Source: an uncultured Myxococcales bacterium
GTDB taxonomy: Bacteria > Myxococcota_A > UBA9042
Assembly: GCA_903896545.1 (NCBI GenBank)
Contig: CAITYF010000161.1
Coordinates: 1 to 64,000, forward strand
Length of the DNA stretch: 64,000 nucleotides
Direction: 5' to 3'
Positions 1-8,674 of the stretch are shown in pieces. A model generated the notes under the pieces. That model searched no databases, was not told the origin of the DNA, and worked only from the letters and a program-made list of their open reading frames with translations. Position numbers and translations under genes: made by a program. Position 1 is the stretch's first letter; each line of letters opens with the position of its first letter.

Positions 1-692
1 CTGCGCGATCTGAATGAACACGCCGACCAAACGGCGCAGCGTGAACTCCTCGATCGTCGCGACGTCCCCCATCGTCAGCAGACCGATGACATCACCCAGC
101 GAACGGCCGGGCATCATGCGCATTGTGTAGTAGGTCTGACCATCCTTGCAGACGCCCAACTCATAAATCGGAATGATCGCGGGGTGCGTCAGTTCGCCGA
201 TAATTCGCGCTTCACGTCGCAACGCGCCGACGAATCCCGCCTCGTCGCACAGTTCGGGCTTGAGCAGCTTCATCGCGACGTCACGCCGCAAGGACGTGTC
301 GTACGCGCGGCGCACCACGCCCATACCGCCGATACCGAGCTCCTCGCCCATCTGGTAGCGTCCGTCCCCCTCGACCGGCAAGACCGCGTCATCCGTGCCG
401 CCCAATGAGCCCAAAGGCGAAGACGTCAAGTGCTGCAGCGCCTCGGACTCGCTCATCGGACGCTGATTCAGCGGCTTTCCTGGCGTCGTCCGTTCCGGGT
501 CACCGGCATTGAGCAGCGCCTGCAACGCCGCCAAAGTCGCTGGATCCTCGATCGTTGCGGTGGTGCGAAAGGGCTGAATGAAGGTGCGCTGACCATCATC
601 TGCCTGATCTTCTTGCGCTACGGCCCCATCGTCCCCGGCCACTGTTGGCGGCGGAGTCGGGTCTGTGTCATGCGAGCGGCGCTCAGACGTCA
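1..692 (-). CDS. Ser/Thr protein kinase, N-terminal part (cut by window edge)
   Basis: Eukaryotic-type protein kinase; only the first ~230 residues lie in the window. The kinase fold begins near residue 111 (RYQMGEELG), with the glycine loop GIGGMGVV, the ATP-binding lysine in VAMKLLKPE, the helix-C glutamate in REARIIGELTHP, and the hinge segment YYTMRMMPGRSL. The catalytic HRD and DFG motifs would lie beyond the left edge. The first ~110 residues are acidic, Pro/Asp/Glu-rich and look disordered. I chose the GTG at 692 because GAGG lies 8 bases upstream; an ATG at the start of MSESEALQ further in is an alternative. It is divergent from recA. Substrate and output cannot be told. Confidence 0.85.
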
Positions 693-869
693 CTGATGGA
701 ACCTCGTGACCCGCAAGCTTGCCACGATCGCGCGACCGTAGGCAACGCGTCCGTGCGGGCCGTGTTTGGTGATCAAGCCACCGAGGTGTGTAGTTTTAGC
801 ATGTTATACAGGTTTCACGGGGCATTTTTGGCGTTGCGCGACAAAATACTTGCCAGATCCACGCAGATC

Positions 870-916
870 ACTGAACATCTGTACAGGACTGAACGGACCC
901 TGAACAAGTACTGAAC
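870..916 (+). promoter_or_regulatory. SOS operator array upstream of recA
   Basis: The hexamer CTGAAC occurs four times, at 871, 889, 900 and 911. The first belongs to an imperfect palindrome, CTGAAC-N4-GTACAG (871-886). This matches the myxobacterial LexA box, as I remember it, at 14 of 17 positions. The other three are direct repeats; the last two steps are 11 bp, one helical turn. The array lies 28-74 bp before the recA start, where a LexA-type repressor would block transcription. The palindrome is the strongest element; binding to the extra half-sites is inference. Confidence 0.6.
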
Positions 917-943
917 ACAAAACGAACTCGAGAGGAAAATACC

Positions 944-2023
944 ATGGCGAAGCCCAAGAAAGACCTGAACGAACCGATGGAAACCGACAAGCGCGCAGCG
1001 ATCGCGACTGCGCTCTCGACCATCGAACGCGCCTTCGGCAAAGGCGCCATGGTGCGTCTGGGCGACGAAGCGGCGACGGCGCGCGACATCAGCATCATCT
1101 CGTCGGGCTCGATCGGCCTCGACATCGCGTTGGGCGTTGGCGGCTTCCCGCGCGGCCGTGTGGTGGAAATCTTCGGGCCAGAATCGTCCGGCAAGACGAC
1201 GATCGCCCTGCACCTGATCGCGGAAGCGCAGAAGGCGGGCGGCATCGCGGCGTTCATCGACGCAGAACACGCGCTGGACGTGGGCTACGCGCGCAAATTG
1301 GGCGTCAAGGCGGACGATCTGCTGGTCAGCCAGCCGGACACGGGCGAGCAGGCGCTGGAAATCTGCGACACGCTGGTGCGGTCGGGCGCGGTGGACGTGA
1401 TCGTCATCGACTCGGTGGCAGCGCTGGTGCCCAAGGCGGAATTGGAAGGCGCGATGGGCGACAGTCAGGTCGGCGGCCACGCGCGACTGATGAGCCAGGC
1501 GCTGCGGAAGCTGACGTCGTCGATCGCGAAGTCGAACTGCATCGTGCTCTTCATCAACCAGTTGCGCATGAAGATCGGCGTGATGTTTGGCAGCCCGGAA
1601 ACGACGACCGGCGGTAACGCGCTGAAGTTCTACGCGTCCATTCGTTTGGACATCCGCCGCATCGGCGCGCTGAAGAGCGGCGAAGAGAACATCGGCAACC
1701 GCACGCGCGTCAAAGTGGTCAAGAACAAGGTCGCGCCGCCGTTCCGTCAGCACGAGTTCGACATCCTCTACGGCGAAGGCGTCTGCGCGTGCGGCGACTT
1801 GATCGACGTGGCGGCGGAAGCGGGCATCCTCGACAAGGTCGGCGCGTGGTACAGCTTTGACGGCGAGCGTTTGGGTCAGGGTCGCGAGAAAGTGCGGCAG
1901 TTGCTCAAGGACGAGAAAGAGCTGTTCAAGAAGATCGATCAGCGCGTGCGCGACGCGGCGTTCGCTCCGGATTCGTCGCTGGCGATCAGTTCGATGACCG
2001 TGTCGAGCGTCGCAGAAGGCTAA
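944..2023 (+). CDS. recA: Recombinase RecA
   Basis: RecA binds single-stranded DNA, drives ATP-dependent strand exchange and triggers LexA self-cleavage. The 359-residue length is normal. The Walker A motif [10 protein letters not shown] sits near residue 75, followed by the conserved FIDAEHALD segment, the Walker B strand [14 protein letters not shown] and the L2-type region [22 protein letters not shown]. The ATG at 944 follows AGAGGA by 8 bases. It stands alone between a divergent kinase gene and a convergent phosphoesterase gene. The CTGAAC array just upstream points to SOS control. Confidence 0.98.
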   Translation: MAKPKKDLNEPMETDKRAAIATALSTIERAFGKGAMVRLGDEAATARDISIISSGSIGLDIALGVGGFPRGRVVEIFGPESSGKTTIALHLIAEAQKAGGIAAFIDAEHALDVGYARKLGVKADDLLVSQPDTGEQALEICDTLVRSGAVDVIVIDSVAALVPKAELEGAMGDSQVGGHARLMSQALRKLTSSIAKSNCIVLFINQLRMKIGVMFGSPETTTGGNALKFYASIRLDIRRIGALKSGEENIGNRTRVKVVKNKVAPPFRQHEFDILYGEGVCACGDLIDVAAEAGILDKVGAWYSFDGERLGQGREKVRQLLKDEKELFKKIDQRVRDAAFAPDSSLAISSMTVSSVAEG

Positions 2024-2035
2024 GAGGCGAAGGAG

Positions 2036-2077
2036 GTCGGTGGGAGCGTGTCCTTTCGCTGGCGCGCTCCCGCCGAC
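2036..2077. terminator. Hairpin between convergent recA and phosphoesterase genes
   Basis: A 13-bp stem (2036-2048 with 2065-2077, one G-U pair on one strand) with a 16-nt loop fills the short gap between the two stop codons. Neither side has a convincing T-run, so it may act as a bidirectional terminator or simply as a 3'-end barrier. Confidence 0.5.
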
Positions 2078-2079
2078 GT

Positions 2080-2907
2080 TCAGCCGATCTCGAAGACAGC
2101 AAGCTCGCTGGACGCGGCGCCATTGCGGCCGGCGGCGACCGACGAGCCGATGCCGCAGTTCACGTACAGCCGCATGTCGTCGATCATATACCAGCCCTTC
2201 AGGTAGCGGATGCCGGCGGCTGTGGCGATCGCAGCCGTCAAACCGGGAATATCGAACTGCCCCCCGTGCGTGTGCCCCGACAGCACCACGCGCGCGCCGG
2301 TCTTGGCGATCTTGTCGGCCGTCTTGGGATCGTGGCTGAGCACAAGCGCTTCTTCCGGGCGTGGCACGTCGCGGAACGCCGCTTCAACATCATCCCGGTG
2401 GGTAAAACCATCCTCCACGCCGACGATCCGTAGCGGTTGGCCCGCCACGTTCAGGACCGTCGACTCGTTGGACAACACCGGAATTCCTTCTTGCTCCAGC
2501 ATCCGGCGAATGTCCGGCGCGCCGCTCCAGTGATCGTGGTTGCCCAGAGTCGCGATGCACGGTCGCGGCAGCCCGCGTACCCACGCGCGCAGCGTATCGA
2601 TTTCCGACAGCGAGTGATTCAGGTAGTCGCCGGTCAGCACCAGCAAATCCGGCCGCACGAGGCGCGCTTGGACCTGCGCCGTCCGCAACGTCTCGGCCGA
2701 CGTGCCCCAGCCAACGTGAATGTCGGTCAGTTGCGCCACGCGCAAACGTCGACCGGCGGGCAAAAGCGGCATCTGCGCGTGCGGCAGGTCATGGTGGGTG
2801 ATCCGCACGCCGCCCTGCGCCAACGCCATCGCACCCACGCCGCTCACGCCAAGCGCCGCGCCGCCAGCCAACGTTCTTCGCAAGAATGCGCGTCGATCCA
2901 TGATCAC
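2080..2907 (-). CDS. Tat-exported calcineurin-like metallophosphoesterase
   Basis: A 275-residue protein. Its N-terminus (DRRAFLRR followed by an Ala/Gly-rich hydrophobic stretch ending MALAQG) is a twin-arginine signal, so the enzyme is probably exported folded. The metal-binding motifs of the calcineurin-like family follow in order: DIHVG, GDYLN, GNHDHW, LSHDP and GHTHGGQ. The arrangement resembles YaeI/YkuE-type phosphoesterases, some of which act on lipid-linked phosphates, but the substrate here is unknown. Two possible ATG starts lie two codons apart (2907 and 2901). It is convergent with recA and divergent from hutU. Confidence 0.9.
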   Translation of the reverse strand: MIMDRRAFLRRTLAGGAALGVSGVGAMALAQGGVRITHHDLPHAQMPLLPAGRRLRVAQLTDIHVGWGTSAETLRTAQVQARLVRPDLLVLTGDYLNHSLSEIDTLRAWVRGLPRPCIATLGNHDHWSGAPDIRRMLEQEGIPVLSNESTVLNVAGQPLRIVGVEDGFTHRDDVEAAFRDVPRPEEALVLSHDPKTADKIAKTGARVVLSGHTHGGQFDIPGLTAAIATAAGIRYLKGWYMIDDMRLYVNCGIGSSVAAGRNGAASSELAVFEIG

Positions 2908-3009
2908 CTGTGCGGGCTCGTGCCGCGTATTCTACAACATCAACGCGTCGCTGTTTGTTCCGATTCACGCGCTCTGCCACAATCTGCGCGACCTGTGAAG
3001 GAAATGACG

Positions 3010-4698
3010 ATGTCGGACACCCAGCCCAGCCAGCCCATTCACGCCGCTCACGGCACGACGTTGACCTGCAAAGGTTGGATGCAGGAAGCGGCCCTGCGGA
3101 TGCTCTGCAACAACCTCGATCCGGACGTGGCTGAACGCTGGCAGGATCTGGTCGTCTACGGCGGCATCGGCAAAGCGGCGCGCAACTGGCCGGCCTTTCA
3201 CGCGATATGCCGTGCGCTGACGACGCTGGAGAACGACGAGACGCTGCTGGTGCAATCGGGCAAGCCGGTTGGCATCGTGAAGACGCACCCGGACGCGCCG
3301 CGCGTGCTGATCGCCAACAGCAACCTCGTGCCCAAGTGGGCGACGTGGCAGGTTTTCCGCGAGTTGGAGCAGAAGGGGCTGATGATGTACGGCCAGATGA
3401 CGGCCGGCTCGTGGATCTACATCGGCAGTCAAGGAATCGTGCAGGGGACGTACGAGACCTTTGCAGAGGCCGGTCGTCAGCATTTTGGCCACTTGGCGGA
3501 TTTTGATCCGCACCGGCCGCTGCGAGGTCGGCTGACGGTGACCGCGGGTTTGGGCGGCATGGGCGGCGCACAACCGTTGGCGTGCACCTTGGCGGGCGGC
3601 GTCATGCTGGCCGCGGAAGTGGATCCGACGCGTCTGCAACGGCGGCTGGATCAGCGCTACTTGCACGAGCAGTTCGTCGACGTCGACGCGGCGATCGACC
3701 GCGCGCTGGCGGCCAGGACAGCGGGGGAAGCGCGTTCGATCGGCGTGCTTGCCACGGCGCTGGAGCTGCTTCGCGCTTTGGAGAAACGCCAGATTCTGCC
3801 GGATCTGGCGACGGACCAGACGAGCGCGCACGATCCACTGGTGGGCTACCACGTGACTGGGCTCACGTTGGAGGCAGCGCAAGCCGCGCGGACGGCCGAT
3901 CCAGAAGCGTGGGTGAAGAAGGTACGCGCGGACATCGTGGAACATGTGAACCGCCTGCACGCGTGGAAAGATGCCGGCGTGCACGTGTTTGACTACGGCA
4001 ACAACTTGCGCGCAGAAGCGGTGTCGGGCGGGCTGGCGGACGATGTCGCCTTTTCGTTTCCCGGTTTTGTCCCCGCCTACATTCGCCCGCGGTTTTGTCG
4101 CGGAGAGGGTCCATTTCGCTGGGTCGCGCTGTCGGGCGATCCGGAAGACATCGCCGTCACGGATCGGGCGATTCTCGCCGCGTTTCCGGACAATCCCGGC
4201 GTGCAGCAGTGGCTGCGTGAGGGCGCGCCGCAGATCGCATTTCAAGGCCTGCCCGCGCGCATTTGTTGGCTGGGACTAGGGGAACGCGCCAAGGCGGGCT
4301 TGATCTTCAACACCCTTGTCGCCGAGGGCAAAGTCAAAGCGCCTATCGTGATCGGCCGCGACCATCTGGACTGCGGCAGCGTCGCCTCGCCCAACCGCGA
4401 AACCGAAAGCATGAAGGACGGCTCAGACGCTGTTTCGGACTGGGTCTTCCTGAACGCGCTCACCAACGCGGTCAGCGGCGCAACGTGGGTCAGCGTGCAC
4501 CACGGCGGCGGCGTAGGCATGGGCTACAGCCAGCACGCGGGCGTCGTCATCGTCGCGGACGGAACGCCGGAAGCCGCCCTGCGCCTGCAGCGCGTGCTGA
4601 CCAACGATCCAACGCTCGGCGTGTTACGCCACGTAGACGCGGGCTACGAGGAAGCCGAAGTCGTGGCCCAGGAACGCGGCGTGCAGATCCCAAGGTAG
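3010..4698 (+). CDS. hutU: Urocanate hydratase
   Basis: HutU converts urocanate to 4-imidazolone-5-propionate in histidine breakdown, using NAD+ as an electrophilic cofactor. The 562-residue product shows the family signatures: [27 protein letters not shown] near the start, the glycine-rich [14 protein letters not shown], and near the C-terminus [15 protein letters not shown] and the [20 protein letters not shown] block. An open frame extends much further upstream, but AAGGAA lies about 7 bases before the ATG at 3010 and the next ATG upstream (3004) touches that site. The pathway partner hutI is 40 kb away rather than in an operon. Confidence 0.96.
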   Translation: MSDTQPSQPIHAAHGTTLTCKGWMQEAALRMLCNNLDPDVAERWQDLVVYGGIGKAARNWPAFHAICRALTTLENDETLLVQSGKPVGIVKTHPDAPRVLIANSNLVPKWATWQVFRELEQKGLMMYGQMTAGSWIYIGSQGIVQGTYETFAEAGRQHFGHLADFDPHRPLRGRLTVTAGLGGMGGAQPLACTLAGGVMLAAEVDPTRLQRRLDQRYLHEQFVDVDAAIDRALAARTAGEARSIGVLATALELLRALEKRQILPDLATDQTSAHDPLVGYHVTGLTLEAAQAARTADPEAWVKKVRADIVEHVNRLHAWKDAGVHVFDYGNNLRAEAVSGGLADDVAFSFPGFVPAYIRPRFCRGEGPFRWVALSGDPEDIAVTDRAILAAFPDNPGVQQWLREGAPQIAFQGLPARICWLGLGERAKAGLIFNTLVAEGKVKAPIVIGRDHLDCGSVASPNRETESMKDGSDAVSDWVFLNALTNAVSGATWVSVHHGGGVGMGYSQHAGVVIVADGTPEAALRLQRVLTNDPTLGVLRHVDAGYEEAEVVAQERGVQIPR

Positions 4699-4706
4699 CC
4701 GGTCGA

Positions 4707-6017
4707 TCAGTCCGCGGTGTTTTGCAGATCGAGGAAGTCGGCGGCAAAACTTGGCCACGAACTGCCCACAGCGGCGGCGAAACCTTGGATTTCCAGGGCG
4801 CTGGGGCTGACAAGATTGGCAATGGCGGCGGTCATCGCCATGCGGTGATCCAGACCGGGGACGAACGCACCCGCGTTGGCGCGCAACCGAGACGATTCTC
4901 CCATACCAACAACCGTGAGCCAGTCCGCCCCGCTTTGCGTTGGCACACCCAGACAGGTCAGCAGGCGCACAACCGCGGCCAAGCGGTCGGACTCTTTGAC
5001 GCGCAATTCCGCCAGACCGCAAAAGTGGCTCGTGCCAGCAGCAGTAGCGGCAGCAAGCGCCAAAATCGGCAGTTCATCGATGAGCGATGGCACTTCGCCT
5101 TCCGCGATGTCGGTCGCGATCAGCTGCGACGAGGTCGCGCGCACGTCGGCCACAGGTTCTCCCGCGAGCGTCGAGGGCTCGCGCGTTTGCAAATGACCGC
5201 CCATCCGCCCAAGGACGTTGAGGAAGCCGATACGCGTCGGATTCTGCGAGAAGTGCCGAACAGTGACGTCCGCGTCGGCGTGCAAAAGCGCAGCCACGAT
5301 CGCAAAAGCCGCGGACGACGGATCACCCGGTACGTGAAAGTCGCCCAGCGGCGGCAGCACCGCACGCGGACCTTGACCCACGATCGTGTGGCGATTGTCC
5401 TCGCGCTGCAACCGAACGCCCAGAGCGGTCAACATGCGCTCGGTGTGATCGCGCGACTGCAGCGGTTCGTGCACGACGGTCTCGCCGTTTGCAAAAAGAC
5501 CCGCCAACAGCAGCGCGCTCTTCACCTGCGCGGAGGCCACGGGCAAATCGTGGATCGCGCCGTGAAGCGTCTGACCGACGATCGTCAGTGGTGGTCGACC
5601 CTCGCACGACGCGATCACGGCACCAATCGCCGCCAGCGGACCCGTGACCCGCGCCATCGGGCGCTTGCGCAGGGAGGCATCGCCGTCCAGCGTCGCGGTC
5701 AGATCTGGATGCGCAGCCAAAATCCCCAGCAGAAGCCGCATGGTTGTGCCGGAATTGCCGCAGTCCAGCGTCGCTTCGGGCGTCTTCCAGCCCGCGAAGC
5801 CCGGTGACGCAACGTGTGTGGCGTCCGCCTGCTGGGTGATCTGCACCCCCAGCTGTCGCAAACACGCGGCGGTACGCTGGACGTCGTCGCCCGTGCCGAG
5901 ACCGTGCAGGACGCTACGCCCTTGCGCCAACGCCGCCAAAAGCAGCGCGCGGTGCGAGATCGACTTGTCGCCAGGGAGCGTCAGGCTACCGCGCAGGCGT
6001 TGGGCGTTCTTTTGCAT
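4707..6017 (-). CDS. aroA: 3-phosphoshikimate 1-carboxyvinyltransferase (EPSP synthase)
   Basis: Joins shikimate-3-phosphate and phosphoenolpyruvate in the chorismate pathway. The 436-residue product carries LPGDKSISHRA near the N-terminus, the GNSGTTMRLL loop, SAQVKSALLLAGL, GDPSSAAFAIVA, RVKESDRLA and DHRMAMTAA in family order. An ATG at 6017 gives a normal N-terminus (11 residues before LPGDKS); a TTG six codons earlier is possible. No clear ribosome binding site precedes either. The start lies only 28 bases from the 3' end of rnpB on the same strand, so it is probably read through from that promoter. It is convergent with hutU with an 8-base gap. Confidence 0.95.
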   Translation of the reverse strand: MQKNAQRLRGSLTLPGDKSISHRALLLAALAQGRSVLHGLGTGDDVQRTAACLRQLGVQITQQADATHVASPGFAGWKTPEATLDCGNSGTTMRLLLGILAAHPDLTATLDGDASLRKRPMARVTGPLAAIGAVIASCEGRPPLTIVGQTLHGAIHDLPVASAQVKSALLLAGLFANGETVVHEPLQSRDHTERMLTALGVRLQREDNRHTIVGQGPRAVLPPLGDFHVPGDPSSAAFAIVAALLHADADVTVRHFSQNPTRIGFLNVLGRMGGHLQTREPSTLAGEPVADVRATSSQLIATDIAEGEVPSLIDELPILALAAATAAGTSHFCGLAELRVKESDRLAAVVRLLTCLGVPTQSGADWLTVVGMGESSRLRANAGAFVPGLDHRMAMTAAIANLVSPSALEIQGFAAAVGSSWPSFAADFLDLQNTAD

Positions 6018-6045
6018 GCCAACCAAGCGAGCCAAAACGTGAAGT

Positions 6046-6478
6046 GCGAGCAGCAGGCAGTCGTAAGCCGGGTTCTGTGCCGACGACCGGTTGCCCAGCC
6101 GCCGATGATGACCATTCGTCTGCGGACGCCGTTGCCGACGCCGTCAAGCGGTCTACCCGCAGGCTCGAACGAGCCGCCCTCCAACGCGCACTTGCGTCCG
6201 CGTTTTCGCCTGCGATGGACTCCTCACGGAATCCTGACCTTGCTCCAGATGGGGTTTGCCGTGAGCGATGTCACCATCGCAAACCGTGCGCTCTTGCCGC
6301 ACGCTTTCACCCTTACGCCGCGGATTCCTTGCGGAATCGGGGACGCGGTTTGCTTTCTGTGGCACTGTTCCCTGGGATCGCTCCCGCTGGCCGTTAGCCA
6401 GCATCCTGCCCTGCGGAGCCCGGACTTTCCTCTGTCTGTTCTAGCCAGCCAGCGGCCACCTGACCGCCTGCTGCTCGC
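6046..6478 (-). ncRNA. rnpB: RNase P RNA
   Basis: Catalytic RNA of RNase P, which matures tRNA 5' ends. The ends form a 17-bp P1 helix (GCGAGCAGCAGGCGGTC at the 5' end pairs with the 3' end, one G-U pair). Just inside are the hallmark conserved blocks GAGGAAAGTCCGGGCTCC and, at the 3' side, ACAGAACCCGGCTTACGAC. The length of ~433 nt suits a bacterial type A RNA. It lies between tetR and aroA, both on the same strand. Confidence 0.95.
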
Positions 6479-6512
6479 GGCGCAGAGGTTACCACAGTTT
6501 GCCCAGACGCAC

Positions 6513-7082
6513 TCAAGACCGCGCGAGCGCCGCCGTCAGCGCGCGCACGTACAGCCCGCGAAAGGTCGCTTCATCGGTCGCCAGCTTGGCCGTCAAGTAG
6601 AGCGCCACCATGCCGTGCACCAGCGACCAGATGGAAAATGCCAGCATTTCAGGATCTTCACCCTGCAGATAGCCCGCCGACATACACTCCGAGACGCGGT
6701 CGACCAGAAAGCGAAACGTCGCCGCATCGCGCCACGCCAATGGCGCACAGGTCAGGTCCACTTGCGCCGTGCGCAGGAACATCAGGTCGTAATCGCGCGG
6801 GTTCGCCAGCGCAAAATCCAAAAACGCTTGCCCGCTCGCGATGAGCCGTTCCAGCGGACTCGGCGCCGACAATGCGCGGCTCATACAAGCCAGAAACTTG
6901 TCGTGGCCGTGCTCCATGACCGCGACCAACAGCGCTTCCTTGTTGGGAAAATGCCGGTAGGCCGCCATGGTCGAGACGCCCGCCGCCGTCGCCACGGCGC
7001 GCATGGTCACAGCAGCTTCACCGCTCTCCACGAAGAGGTCGCGCGCTGCGTCGAGGATGCGGTCTTTGGTGTTTGCGCTCAT
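6513..7082 (-). CDS. TetR-family transcriptional regulator
   Basis: A 189-residue repressor. The N-terminal helix-turn-helix is plain (TKDRILDAARDLFVESG, then MRAVATAAGVSTMAAYRHFPNKEALL); the remaining ~140 residues form the helical ligand/dimer domain with no recognisable ligand motif. I start it at the ATG at 7082; an upstream frame would add nine residues across a palindromic site. It ends an apparent three-gene leftward cluster with a quinone reductase and a DUF2141 protein. A GTACAC palindrome lies directly against its start codon and a near-identical one upstream of the cluster, which suggests it controls itself and its neighbours. Confidence 0.92.
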   Translation of the reverse strand: MSANTKDRILDAARDLFVESGEAAVTMRAVATAAGVSTMAAYRHFPNKEALLVAVMEHGHDKFLACMSRALSAPSPLERLIASGQAFLDFALANPRDYDLMFLRTAQVDLTCAPLAWRDAATFRFLVDRVSECMSAGYLQGEDPEMLAFSIWSLVHGMVALYLTAKLATDEATFRGLYVRALTAALARS

Positions 7083-7098
7083 GCGTACACCGTACACG
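7083..7098 (-). promoter_or_regulatory. Predicted TetR operator overlapping the tetR leader
   Basis: The sequence GCGTACACCGTACACG agrees at 13 of 15 positions with the palindrome at 8260-8274. It occupies the ribosome-binding-site position immediately upstream of the tetR ATG, so a bound repressor would block entry to its own gene. Confidence 0.5.
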
Positions 7099-7113
7099 GG
7101 GGTGGCCACGGCG

Positions 7114-7692
7114 TCAAACGTCCTGCGCGGCGATCGCCCGCACGTCGCTCAGCCACTGGGCGCGTTGGGTGTCTTTGGAGTTGCGGATCGGTCCAAAGTG
7201 CTTGATCCGCACCGGCTTCACGCCGCAAAATTCAAGCACGCTCTTGCGAATCTGCTTGTCGCCCGGCGCGCCGACCAGGAACCGGTAGTACCAGCTCGGC
7301 GAGTCCATCGTCACGAGCACCCGCGCGCTGCGACCCGTGAGCAGTTTGTCCCACATCACGGAATTTTCGCGGTACTTGAACGCGAAGCCCGGCAAGAGCG
7401 CACGGTCAAAAAAGCCTTTGAGCAAGGACGGAAACGTGCCCCACCAGTTCGGGTACACAAAGACAAGGTGCTGCGCCCAAGTGATATCCGCCTGAGCCGC
7501 CACCAGATCCTGCTCCAGCGGCTGAATCGCCGCGTAGCCCGTGTGCAGAACGGGGTCAAAGTGCAGGTCCGCCAGCACGAGCACGCGCACGGTGGCGCCC
7601 GCCGCCTTGGCCGATTCCGCGTACGCAGTGGCCATGGCCGCGCAGAAGCTCTCTTTGCGCGGATGTCCGAGGATGATGAGGATGTTTTTCAT
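7114..7692 (-). CDS. NAD(P)H-dependent quinone reductase / flavodoxin-fold FMN protein
   Basis: A 192-residue flavoprotein of the KefF/YwrO/NQO type. The N-terminal strand and phosphate loop read ILIILGHPRKESF; the flavin and substrate pocket motif is VYPNWWGTFPSLLKGFFDR, typical of two-electron quinone or nitro reductases; and GFAFKY follows. Such enzymes detoxify electrophiles and quinones in the cytoplasm. It sits 31 bases upstream of tetR and 34 bases downstream of a DUF2141 gene on the same strand, so the regulator may sense a reactive compound that this enzyme reduces. That last step is inference. Confidence 0.88.
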   Translation of the reverse strand: MKNILIILGHPRKESFCAAMATAYAESAKAAGATVRVLVLADLHFDPVLHTGYAAIQPLEQDLVAAQADITWAQHLVFVYPNWWGTFPSLLKGFFDRALLPGFAFKYRENSVMWDKLLTGRSARVLVTMDSPSWYYRFLVGAPGDKQIRKSVLEFCGVKPVRIKHFGPIRNSKDTQRAQWLSDVRAIAAQDV

Positions 7693-7726
7693 GACTTTTT
7701 GCCTTCAAAATAGCGTGTGGCGTCCA

Positions 7727-8170
7727 TCAGCGGTACGTGATCGAGACAGTCTGGGTCGCCGCGCCGCCGGCATAGGAGAAACGCGCTTCTTCAAACGAAG
7801 CCGGCGAAAACGCGTGCGCCTTGGCGCCGTTGGAGAAGCCGAAGCCCTCCGTCGGGATGCCAAAGAAGTTGGTGTCGAGCTTGGCGTTGTTGTTCTCGTC
7901 GTGCATCACGGCGATCGCATAGTTGCCATTGGGCAGCCCGTTAAACGTGCACTCGCCGCGACCATGGCTGATGTTCACGTCCTGCAGGCGCATCGCGCGG
8001 CCGTCTTCAAACGGAAAACCGAGCGGGCTGCGGAACAGCGCGCAGCCGATGTGCCCCGTGTCGTTCTTGGCGCCGCTGACCGAGACCTTGAGGACGTCGG
8101 GCTGCGGATCGGCCGCAAAGCCGGCGCTGGCGAGCAAGCAGGAAACCGCGAGGATGAGTTGGGTGCGCAT
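7727..8170 (-). CDS. Secreted DUF2141 protein
   Basis: A 147-residue exported protein with a signal peptide (LILAVSCLLASAGFAA) and the DUF2141 core: GHIGCALF, ALF-to-FNGLPNGNYAIAVMHDENNN, then KLDTNFFGIPTEGFGFSN. The family is a small periplasmic or extracellular beta-fold of unknown role. The ATG at 8170 is preceded by GGAGGT at a good distance. It is the first gene of the cluster with the quinone reductase and TetR regulator, downstream of the perfect palindrome at 8259-8275. Confidence 0.9.
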   Translation of the reverse strand: MRTQLILAVSCLLASAGFAADPQPDVLKVSVSGAKNDTGHIGCALFRSPLGFPFEDGRAMRLQDVNISHGRGECTFNGLPNGNYAIAVMHDENNNAKLDTNFFGIPTEGFGFSNGAKAHAFSPASFEEARFSYAGGAATQTVSITYR

Positions 8171-8258
8171 GATTGACCTCCAGAATCGGGCGAGCGTGAT
8201 CTATGTACACACTCAAGTGCTGTGAAACAAAGGTCACGACAACTCCGTGCCGCCGCGA

Positions 8259-8275
8259 TGTGTACACTGTACACA
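8259..8275 (-). promoter_or_regulatory. Perfect TGTGTACA palindrome, predicted TetR operator
   Basis: TGTGTACA, one base, TGTACACA: a perfect 8-1-8 inverted repeat about 90 bp upstream of the DUF2141 gene that heads the tetR cluster. A single TGTACACA copy occurs at 8204-8211, closer to the gene. The match to the site at the tetR start makes a small autoregulated regulon likely. Confidence 0.55.
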
Positions 8276-8280
8276 CACAA

Positions 8281-8598
8281 TCAACGGCTGTCAAAACAAA
8301 TTCTGCGCAAGGCCGATCTTTTTGCACAGATCGGACCAACGCACTGTTTATAAAACCATTTCCAAGACCGCAACTTCCCGCCCAGCGCGGCCTGCCGCAC
8401 ATGCGCCAGCGCGTGAGCGGCGCAACGCGCAGCGCGGAGACCCGCATCGGGGCTGCCATGCTTGAACCAAGCGGGCAAGAACTGCGTGAAGTGAATTCGA
8501 GCGGTTTCACCCGTTTGCCAAGCCGCAGCCACGGCTTGGGAGACGCGGTCCGGCCGCTTCGGACGGATGCGCCCAAAAGCACCTTCCACAACCACCAC
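8281..8598 (-). CDS. Possible small protein of unknown function
   Basis: A GTG-started frame of 105 residues in the 504-bp gap between the DUF2141 gene and a Cys-rich lipoprotein gene. It is basic and Ala/Arg/Trp-rich (for example HFTQFLPAWFKHGSPDAG, then KLRSWKWFYKQC). I do not recognise it. The ribosome binding site is weak, and codon use falls off over the last 20 codons, where a hairpin (8312-8334) interrupts the frame. It may be a decayed gene; the frame on the opposite strand is also open. The rest of the gap holds only the operator sites and the short repeat listed separately. Confidence 0.25.
   Translation of the reverse strand: MVVVEGAFGRIRPKRPDRVSQAVAAAWQTGETARIHFTQFLPAWFKHGSPDAGLRAARCAAHALAHVRQAALGGKLRSWKWFYKQCVGPICAKRSALRRICFDSR
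8546..8576 (-). repeat. Short dispersed repeat, copy 1 (pairs with 35687-35718)
   Basis: On the minus strand this stretch matches 35687-35718 (plus strand) in all but about two positions over 32 bases, including the block AAGCGGCCGGACCG. Both copies lie outside recognised genes. Origin unknown. Confidence 0.5.
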
Positions 8599-8674
8599 AA
8601 CCGCTCTCGTCCGTGATTTCTAGCTCAAGAATCGCCCAGCAAGTTTCGCCCGAGCAACCCCATCCACCGCACAA

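Noticed and set aside
2437-3009. N-terminal extension of hutU
   Set aside because: The extension overlaps the phosphoesterase gene on the other strand and lacks similarity to urocanases; a ribosome binding site fits the ATG at 3010.
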